Part shown: positions 51,169-61,178 of the stretch, one piece after another
Layout: every line of letters starts with the position of its first letter
Position numbering within the stretch: the stretch's first letter is position 1
Source: Blepharisma japonicum
Lineage: Eukaryota; Ciliophora; Heterotrichea; Heterotrichida; Blepharismidae
Reading direction: 5' to 3'
Assembly: GCA_949751835.1 (NCBI GenBank)
Contig: CATKHK010000131.1
Coordinates: forward strand, 1-64,000
Length of the DNA stretch: 64,000 nucleotides
The notes under the pieces: model-generated
Databases searched by the model: none
What the model saw: only the letters and a program-made list of their open reading frames with translations
Told to the model about the DNA's origin: nothing
Program-made: the position numbers and the translations under genes

Positions 51169-51336
51169 TTGTTCTTATATTCAGTTTTTAATTGAGATTG
51201 TGTTAAAATAGGTATTTTGCGTTTTAATATAGAATCTAATATGAAAATATAATTAAGTAATCAAAACTTGTTAAAAATGAATTATCATTTGCTATTAAAC
51301 CAGAATTTTATATCTTAGTATTTTAATCTTTTTATC

Positions 51337-53600
51337 TTCATTTACTGGTAATTTGGGGGAAAATGGAGGTGCAATTTATATTTCAAATGAAATAGATCAC
51401 CCAGAAAGCTAACTAGCTACTATTTTTTCTTTTTAATTTCCAAAAAAATATAGCAAGTAACGGTGGAGCAATCTGAACGAATAATATTAATCTACAAATT
51501 TGTTCATCACTATTTATAGAAAATACATCAGAGTCATTGGAAGCAAAGAATTTTCAAGGAAAATTAGATGGACAAGGTGGAGCGCTTAAAGTAAGCTGTA
51601 AAGGTTCGCAGTTAATTTGCAGTTTTAATATCTCATCAAATTCTTTTATAAATAATAGTGCAACTTATAATGGTGGAACTATAAATTGAGATGATTCAAG
51701 GCCAATCTACGAAAATAATAGTTTTCAAAATAATTCGGCTCAATATGGAACTGTATGGCTTCTTTTCCAGTAATGATGATTTTTCTAAGCAATGATACAA
51801 GGAATGTGGAGAATCAAACATTCTCTGAAGATAGGATCAGGCCAAAAACATAATCCTTTATTAGTTTTGGCTTTGGTTAACGATTTTTATCAATATGTTA
51901 CCACAGACTTTACAAGCCAAGCTCAATTGCAAGCAATAAATGATAATACAATTATTTCAGGCTCTGCAATGATTAATACAAAAAATGGGTTTTATTATTT
52001 TGATGATTTCATAATTTCAGCTCAGTAAGGCTCTTCTGTGTCTATTGATATCGTTTCTTCAGCAATAGATACTCAAAAAATGTATACACTAAGAGAAAGC
52101 CTCCAAATGTCATCTACCTTTTCTATAAATGTGAATCGTCGCACATGTGAAATCGGAGAAGCTACTGTTGGCTTAATTTGTGAAATTTGTCCAGAATTTT
52201 ATTATAGTATTGATTCTAGAGTTTCCGCCCATCTTCTGCGATTTGTTATGGAAATTTTACGATGGTTCCAAAGTCAGGATATTGAAGAGAAAATAAATTC
52301 ACAAACAAGTTTTGGAAGTGCCCTTATCCTCCTGCTTGTTTAGGATCTCCTTATGTTTCAGACTTGGATTTGACTGGAGTTTGTGATAAAGGGTATGAAA
52401 ATAGCATGCGCCATTCATGCACAATTGGCTATTCAAGATTGTATAAAAACGAATGCAATGCTTGTCCTAGTATAGTCAGTAATGTTTTTAGATGTATAGG
52501 AATATCCTTATTTTTACTTTTTATCTTGATACTCATTTTAAAAATAAAAAGAAACTCATGATATAAACCAAACTCTTCTTATTCTACAGTTTATATAAAA
52601 ATATTTTGAAAATTATTTGCAATCATGATAATTATAGCTACTTATAATTTAAACTGACCATACGAAGCAATCCAGTTGTTTTAATCCAGACTTCTCTCGA
52701 TTATATAGGAAGACAGCTCTTTTCTTTTGATTGCTTTTTAATTTATAAAGTTAAACGAAAACAAATAAAAAATAATTATATATCTACCTGCATTGTATTA
52801 TTATTCTTAATACATCCAAGTATGATTGATAAAATTTTCAGCACTTTTAGCTGTAAAGAAATAAATTCTGGAGAGTTTTGGCTAAATATTATCTTGGAAT
52901 TAGATGCTGGGACCATAATCACCTTTTTTATAGTTTATTACTTGCTTTACCTACAATAATTATATGAGGGATTGCAGCCCCTTTTCTATGCCTTCTTAAT
53001 TTAATAAAAAACAGTCAAGCCCTAGGAGAAGTATGAATGAAAAAGAGATATGCCTTTCTTTTTAGTGGTTACAACGCAAAGCATTATTATTGAGAATTTG
53101 TAATTTTATATTACAAAGTGATATTAATTGGTTGCTCTGCATTCTTATCAAATATTTCAGTTAATATTCAATCTCTTATTTTTGTGATTTTCCTTTATTT
53201 TCATACCAGAAATGAGCCTTTTAATGAAATATTTTTCACTAAAGTAGAAACATTTTCTAGTTGATCATAATAATTGCAGGTCTTTTCTTTTTGACAAAAA
53301 ATTTGAATGCAGCTGCGACTTATTTTTTACTTTTGCTTTAATAATCACAAATATTATATTTATAGTTTACAATTGTCTGCTTTCTGATGCAATTTTCTAT
53401 TATAGCTATAACAATTTTTAGAATTGGGAGGATTTCCAATTTAACTTCAAAGAAATATGCAATTAAAGTCGTTCCTATAAATAAAAGTGAGCAAGATCAG
53501 AGCTTCAAAGATATTCAAGGCTCCTATGGAAAATTAGAGAGCACTATGGTAAATAGACCCTTTTGTTTCTCAACAAAGCTTACCCTATATAAGCGAAACT
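51337..53600 (+). pseudogene. psi3: decayed 3' third of a type-A gene
   Basis: It aligns best with the last third of A7. It begins inside the beta-helix (ENGGAIYISNEIDHPES), keeps the ASGQ-like spacer (GSGQKHNPLLVLALVNDFYQYV), the Cys domain (CEIGEATVGLICEICPEFYY, CHSC changed to RHSC) and TM segments, and fades after the tail. It has many breaks: a TAA replacing the first codon of the family's EPG (52026-52028), a TAA after PES near 51409, a small deletion near 52228 that removes the CLDC codons, and missing segments near 52680 and 53270. No head is present, so it was a partial duplicate or lost its 5' part. It starts about 170 bp after the A7 stop. Confidence 0.88.
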
Positions 53601-53704
53601 AATAAATATTCGCTTACAAATGAATTCTATGCAATTTTACTTCAAGTTCTTATGCAAATTAATAAAATAAATTTTTCACATTTATTGATAATTGATATTT
53701 CCTA
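53601..53704. other. psi3-B8 spacer (about 100 bp)
   Basis: A very short gap between the last recognisable psi3 codons and the B8 ATG. The B8 promoter must be in it or in the psi3 relic. No motif recognised. Confidence 0.4.
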
Positions 53705-56700
53705 ATGCTTTTAACATTCTATAGACTTCTGTGATTTTCTCAAGCATTTGGAATCAATATTGTATGCAATTTTTATGAATGCCCTCCAATTTATGTATTT
53801 CATAATTAGAGAGGTGATGGAACATGCCATATCAGCTGCATGGCTCCTTATTGCAACTTTGACATGCAAGAATTTTATCAAGCCACCAAAGATCCTACGA
53901 AATCAGATTGTTTACTTGAAGAGCCATGCCATCTCTTCAGTAATTATCAATGTCTTGATGAATGGCTTGGTGATGGAACTTGTAACGAAGAATGTAATGT
54001 CCCATCATGTGGGTATGATTTTGGAGACTGTGGATATTGTGCTTCATCATGTAAATCACATTTAGGCTTTCAATCCCAATTGGGAGGAACTTGTGATACT
54101 GAATGCAATACAACTTCATGCTATTACGATGCTGGGGCTTGCTTGGAGTGCTCTGTAGGGTGTAACTCAACTATATGAGGAAATGGAATCTGTGACCAGG
54201 AGTGTAATAATAAAGAATGTAATTACGATAATGGAGACTGCTCAAATATCACATGTGCACCTAACTGTTATAATTGAATGCTAAATAACTCAATTTGTGA
54301 TGAAGCTTGTCATGTAGAAGAATGCGGATTTGACTATTTCGATTGTGATTGTTCTCCTGGCTGTTTTTCTTATTTATTAGAAAATGATGAATGTGACGAA
54401 ATTTGTAATAATTTAGCTTGCGAATATGATAAAGGGGATTGCGGATATTGTGCAAGCGGCTGCTTTTTGGATATGCTTGTGAATGATATTTGTGAAGAAG
54501 TTTGCAATAATTTTGCATGCAAGTATGATTATTATGCCTGCAAATGTGCTGATGATTGTTTAGCAGAAGATTATGGAAAATGCAAGCTAGAATGCTTAGT
54601 AATGGACTGCAAGTACGATCAAATAGGCAATGATCCTACAAAGAGATGTAATAATACAAATTTAGTTCTCTATTCCTTAATACAACAAACAATTAATCAA
54701 GATTTTGACATCCTAGTTAATTTTGATTCTTGCTTAGAAACGTCATCTTCTCAATGTTCTTTGTCAATGTCAGTTGATTCGGAATCATGTTATTCTGAAT
54801 GCTTTTATAAAGAGTGTAACTATGGCCTATGCAACTTTTACACTGATTGCTATTCTTTACCTTTAGATGCGCAAGCCATCTGCGACATATGCCAAGGTGA
54901 AGCCTTATTTACCTGTATTTGATTTGGAACAGGCCAGCTGCTATTCATGTTAGGCCTTGGAATACAATACAATAGTAAATGGCTTACAGCAGGACTTCCA
55001 GATTTCAACATATTCTATGCAACTTCAAGACAAGTAGGATCTTCTCCATCAGGAGACGGCAGCACTCACTTTCCTTATGAAACTCTTGACTATGCATTAA
55101 AATCTATTTCTCAATTAAAAGGACAAACTAATATTTTATACTTAAGATGTGATGGAAATTATAGCTTAAATAATTGTGATGCTTTTGGGACTTATGATTC
55201 AGTCTATACAATAAAGGGAAGTTGTGAAAGTAAAGTTACAATAAAAATAAATGGATGGAAAAAATTCAGATGTGCCATTAGTTTATATGTAAAATTCGAA
55301 AATATAATTTTTGATGGTTCTAAGCAATATACTACATGCAATGATATAGAGTATTGCGAATATTGTTCGTATAACACTTATAATAAAAGTGACGGCTATT
55401 ACTATAATGATAGGAATCAATCTGTTTCTAAGAATTTACCAATAAACAATTGCAATCGTAATCAAAATTATTATCTTGGCATTTTTCAGATTATCAATAG
55501 CAAATTAACGCTGAAAAATGTTGAAATTAAAAATTTTCGCTTTAATTATGATTCTATCATATGAGGATATGGGATTTTAAAGCTGTTCAATGTTAACTTT
55601 GATAATATACAACTATATGGTTCTGATAAAAATGCAGTTATATATCATAATACTTTCTGAGGAGATAATTTTCAGCTAACTTATATAAAAGGGTCTGTAA
55701 AGAAATTAAATAATGGATATGAGCTAGATGATCCAGTTGATTTTCGAGGATTCTTATATGCAGCGGGCTTTTCTTCAATTTTAATAAAAGACGTTGAATT
55801 CAAATATAACTTGGTGTACAGGAAGCCAAAAAGTTCTTTATCAAGTGCTTCATTAATTTATCTAAAATCAATTAGAAGTATTGAAGTCAATAATTGTACT
55901 TTTATATATAATTATTGTGAAACAGGCATTTTCAACTCAAATCTAGAAGTAAGCACCTATCAAACTGATTATAATGAGACTAGTCATTTGACATACCTAG
56001 CTCAAGCTCATATTTATATCCATGATTCTAAATTTATCTCTAATTATGGGACTCTCGGGGTTATTCATATCGAATTTTTAAGCAAGCTGCTCAATATCCA
56101 TTTAAATAACATTACATTTGAATCAAATGGAGTAGAGAGCGATTCTTTGGTTTATATATATAACCCTACAATTTTAGATGAGTATAAAAATGAAACAGCT
56201 TCTAATATTGTCATTTATGGTAAAGGAACATTAAATCTAATCCTGCTTCCAAGATGATGCAAAATGGCCAGTATTGAATTTAAAGATAACCATGCCTTGA
56301 GTATTATTAATGCTACGAATTTGGTGAATTTTGATATAAATGATTTATTGATAGAGTCAAATGGATCTCCGGAAGAAGGTAAGAATGTTAATACTTTACT
56401 TTTCGATTATTTCATCAAAAATAGGGATACAGAAAATTTATATATAAGCAGAGGAAAATCGAATGTTCAGTCTACTGATTGCAGTTTCATGGTTCGAATA
56501 GAGAAGCCTTATAATTTGAAAATTATAGATATAACACTGCGAAATAATATATGTAGAAATTCATCACCTACTTTTCAAATTTATAATTCAGATATCAGAT
56601 ATCTAGCTTATATTAATTGCTTTGATAATATTGGATACGGGCCTTTGCCTGTATGCTTACATTTTGTAGGATTTTTTGATAGAAACATAACAAATTCAAA

Positions 56701-59700
56701 TTTTATTGGCAATATAAATTATCATAAATCTGGAATTGGGGTATTTCAAATAGAAGGTGAAAATAATTTATATATCACAAATTCCTCATTTATCAATAAT
56801 TCTGCAAATCTGATTCCTCTATACTTTTCTGGCAAAAGTATTTATATTAATTTTTCAAAATTCGAATTTAACAAATCAATATTTGGTAATGGAGGAGGAT
56901 TGCATTTAATTCTATCTTCTTCAATTCATATTGGATCAGTAATCATTTCATCGAGTAATTTTACTTGCAATTCGGTCAATGTTAATGGTGGGGCTATTTT
57001 CATAAAGGAAAAAACAGTTTCTCTCTTGAAACTTCAGCTTCTGGTTTCCCAAACAATTTTTTATGGAAATCATGCAAATTCCGGTTCAGCATTATATATT
57101 GATAGCTCTGTTATATTATCGCAAGATTCAGTAATAATTGGCTCAAAATTTATAGAAAATGAATCAAAGATGTCTGGAGCTATTTCTTTATATTATTACA
57201 GTGGAATTTTGTCTATTTTGTCTTGTAGTTTTATTGAAAATACTTCACAAAATATGGGAGCAGCTCTCCATATTGATATCCCAGAAGACACACAAAGTCT
57301 ACGATCAAAGGCTGTGATTGAATTATCCACTTTTAGAAGAAATATTGGGGATTCTATCATTTATGTTGATAGCATAAATAGAAATTCTTCAATTGAAACC
57401 AAAAAATGCTTATTTGAATACAATAATGGCACTATTGTATCATTAAATCATGACTATTTTATTGACCATGGCTCAATTTTTCAGCATAATACTGCAGCTT
57501 TTGGATCCTGCTTTTCTCTTCAAAATTCGGCAATATTATATGCAAATTCGCAATTTTTAAACAACACTAGTGATGAATATGGAGGAGCAGTGGCAATGAG
57601 TTTTAAATCGGTTTTTTTCTGCGATAATTGTATATTTATCGGAAATTGAGTCAAAAAAGGAAAAGGAGGCGTATTAATAGCGGAGCAAGATTCTCAATTT
57701 TTTTTATCAAATTCAAGCTTCATTGAAAATTCATCAGGAAATGATGGATCAGCAATTTTTGCATTTAATTGCAACTCTACAGCCTCTTCTATAGATAGCT
57801 CTATTTTTTTAAGAAACCATGCATTAGGCTCTGGTGTAATTGCATTCATAAGTTCAATAGTCTCAATATTGTCATCTACCATTGATAACAATTCAAATGA
57901 AGGATATGCATCAGGAATAAAATTAACTTATTCAATAGCCAAAATTTCTAATTCCATGTTCGCAAATCAATCAAGCGCCTCAGGTAGCTTCATTTATGCT
58001 CTTGCAGGCAGTGATGTAGAAATAAAAAATACTACATTTTATAGTGGAAATTCAGAAGAAAGTGGTGGAGCAATTTACTCGAGTGAAAGTTTTATATTGA
58101 TAGACTCCTCTGTTTTCACTGGCTTATCATCCCAGAAAGGGGGTGCTATTTATTCTGCATTTGAAAGCGCAATTACCATAAAAAATTCTGAATTTTCTGA
58201 TCTTAAAAGTTCAGTAATAGGAGGGATTATCAATGCTAACCAAGCTTCATTAAGTATAGAAGATTCAAGATTTGACAAATTTTATATGACAGGAATATAT
58301 GGAAAACAGCTAAAAATGTTAAATATAACGAATTCAGAGTTTAGGGATGGTTTTGGGTATAATGGAGGTGCAATATACTGTGAATCGTGCAGCAATATTA
58401 ACATTAAATTGTGCACATTTGATAATAATAGCGTTGATTTATATGGTGGCGCTTTATTTTTGACTTCTAGTGGTGAAATAAATACAATCCATAATATTTC
58501 AGCATGCAAGTTTATTAACAATAGTGCCCAAAGCGGAGGAGCCATAAATTCAGACGGTATGAACTTGAAAATATCCTTATCTGATTTTGAACAAAATAGA
58601 GCTATTTCAAAGCAAGATAAAGGAGAATATGGAATCGGAGGAGGAATCAGGATTAGTTGTCAAAATTTCCAATCATGCAAATTTAAAATCCAATCATGCT
58701 ATTTTACTGAAAATACTGCAAAATTTAATGGTGGAGCTGTTAGCTGGGATGATAACTTACCTGAGTTTATAAATAATTTATATGAAAATAATGTCGCTGA
58801 GTATGGAGAAAACATAGCTTCATATCCTGTCAAGTTAATGCAAGTTAATATGGATGGGTCTTTGGAAGGCTATAAAAATAAAAAAATAGCTGATTTTGTA
58901 TCAAATTCGAGCTTGACTGGAATAGCTCCTGGGCAGACTGTTAAAAATAAATTACTAGTAGCCCTAGTGGACAATATGAATAATATTATACGAACTGACA
59001 ATCGAAGTGAAGCAGAGCTAAAATCAATTAATTTAACTACTCAAATTTCTGGAAAAGTCAAAGTTAAGGCTAGCCGAGGAATTTTCAATTTTTCTGATTT
59101 TGTTATTTCGGAAGAGCCAAGGTCTGAAATTCAAATTATAGTCACATCATCCGCAATTGATACAAATAAAATAAAAAAATCAGGAGAAACAGTTTTTAGC
59201 AAAAATATAACTTTTGATGTAAAAATCCGAGAATGCAAAGTAGGAGAAGTCAAATCTGGAAAAAACTGTGATGTGTGCCCAGTAGGATTTTATAGCCTAA
59301 ATCCCAACTTAATTTCATGCTTATCTTGCCCTGATGTAGCTGAATGCTATGGAAATTATACTATTGTGCCTAAACCTGGCTATTGGAGAGATAACATGTA
59401 TACAGATAAGTTTTGGAAGTGCCCTCATCCTGCAGCTTGCCTTGGCTCTCCTGATAAAAGTAACATTTCCTTAACAGGAGAATGCGGGAAGGTTTATAAA
59501 GGCAATAAATGCCAATCATGCCAAACTGGATATGTACATACTGTAGAAAACAAGTGCGATAAGTGCCCAGATAAAACGAACAATATTTGGATGATATCAG
59601 GAATCACTTTAGCGCTTATTATAGTTTCATTTCTCATTGTAAAAGCGACCAGACAGTCTGCTTTTAAGCCTAAATCGCACCTTTCAATTCATATAAAAAT

Positions 59701-60877
59701 ATTTTTAAACTATATTCAAATGGCTATTTTGGCTTCAACATTTAAACTCAACTGGCCAGACGAACTTTTAGAGCTTTTTACTATTCAGCTGAAATCTGAC
59801 TATATTCATCAGCAAATATACTCGCTCCATTGCCTGTTTCAAAATGAGACATCGCAAGACTTGGTCTATTTCAGAACTCTTATTGTTACAGCTTTAATGC
59901 CAGTTCTTATGATAATTTTATCACTATTATTTTGGATGACATTTAAAAAGTTTAAAAAGACCTATGAAACTTTCTGAGACGATTTTATATCAACATGCAT
60001 CATTTTATTGTTCTTGATTCATTCAAATATAGTGCAAACTATGTTTGCGTCAATGAATTGCACAGAAATAAACCAAGGGGAATATTGACTGGAAATAGAC
60101 CTTGATGTTCGTTGCTGAAATAATAGTCATCTTTTTTATGTCTTCACAATTTCATTGCCGTCCATTATTTTATGGGGAATTATTTTGCCTAAAATTTGCT
60201 TGGTGAGCCTTATAAGAAATAAAAATCAGCTTGACAGTATAAGCGTTCGCCTTCGGTATGGATTTCTCTTCAATGGATATAAAATAAAGCACTTTTATTG
60301 GGAATTTATTATTTTATATAGCAAAATTATTCTTATCAGCTGCTCAGTATTTCTAACAAGAATTTCAATTAAATTGCAAGCCCTTATTGTAGCTATTTTA
60401 TACACAATTTATCTGCATTTGCAATATGTGAATAGTCCTTATAATGAATCCAATTTAAATCAAATGGAAATAAGAGCTAAGGCTGTCTGCGTAGTAACCA
60501 TCTACTGTGGGCTTTTTTATATAATGGGCCCTCTTGGTAACGTAGCAAGCTATTTTCTTTTTATGCTGATCGTTTTCACCAATTTTTATTTTTTAATTTA
60601 TTGGGTATGGAACCTTTTAAAATCAATTTTGATGAAAATAAATCAACGAATAATTGATTGGAAAAGTAAAAGTAAGGCAAATGATCAACTTAAAGATAGT
60701 AATTTAAAGAATGAAAGCAGAGAAGACTTAGAAAACATTTTTAGCAAAAGAATCAATGTCTCGATTGCGTCTAATGAGAATTTTTTAAGCGAAAGCCAAG
60801 CTTTGAGTCTATATAAGAATGAACACTATCAGAGTGAAGAGATTAAAAATGATTCTGAAGAAGTTAAGCAGAAATAA
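53705..60877 (+). CDS. B8: type-B giant LNR/beta-helix/multi-TM surface protein (2,385 aa)
   Basis: Complete type-B gene. ATG 53705 gives MLLTFYRLLWFSQAFG (the second W is TGA) as signal peptide. A 15-nt intron (53795-53809) follows CPPIY. LNR-like modules lie at residues 31-378 (EWLGDGTCNEECNVPSC; NGICDQECNNKECNYDNGDC). GSSPSGDGSTHFPYETLDYA near 440 leads into the beta-helix (to about 1,704). 'IAPGQTVKNKLLVALVDN', then the ephrin-receptor-like domain (GFYSLNPNLISCLSCPDVAE; GYWRDN with TGG) at 1838-1951. About nine TM segments lie at 1954-2311, and the tail has VSIASNENFLSESQAL. Stop TAA 60875-60877. Genomic length is 7,173 bp, the same as B4 and B6. If the 15-mer at 54051-54065 is also spliced, the protein is 2,380 aa like theirs. 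Confidence 0.93.
53795..53809 (+). other. 15-nt intron of B8
   Basis: The sequence is gtatttcataattag: GT-AG, A at position 10, phase 0 after CPPIY, with an in-frame TAA/TAG if retained. Confidence 0.9.
54051..54065 (+). other. Possible second 15-nt intron in B8
   Basis: The sequence is gtaaatcacatttag, aligned exactly with the second intron of B4 and B6, with GTAA start, TTTAG end and A at position 10. It lacks an in-frame stop and would read KSHLG if retained, so splicing is plausible but not forced. Confidence 0.5.
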
Positions 60878-61178
60878 TAAGAATAATTACATTTATTTAC
60901 TTTATTTCTTTAAGGCAGGGCTATTTATTTAAATGACAAATTAGCCTGTTTTTCTCTTGTCTGATTATTATGGGAAATTTATTGCTAGCTGATTGAAGTT
61001 CTTAAAGTTGAAGTAGAGAATTTAAAGAAATCGAAAAATAAAAATAAGGTTATAATCAATGAAAAAATCAATAAATTCTTTTATAACTAAAAACTTGAGT
61101 TAAAATATCTGAAAGCTGGCTTTCAAATTTTATAGCAATAATTCATTAATTCTTCTATTTATAATTTTAAGTTTATTT
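60878..61178. other. B8-B9 convergent spacer (301 bp)
   Basis: AT-rich region between the two facing 3' ends. No terminator hairpin or relic recognised. Confidence 0.5.
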
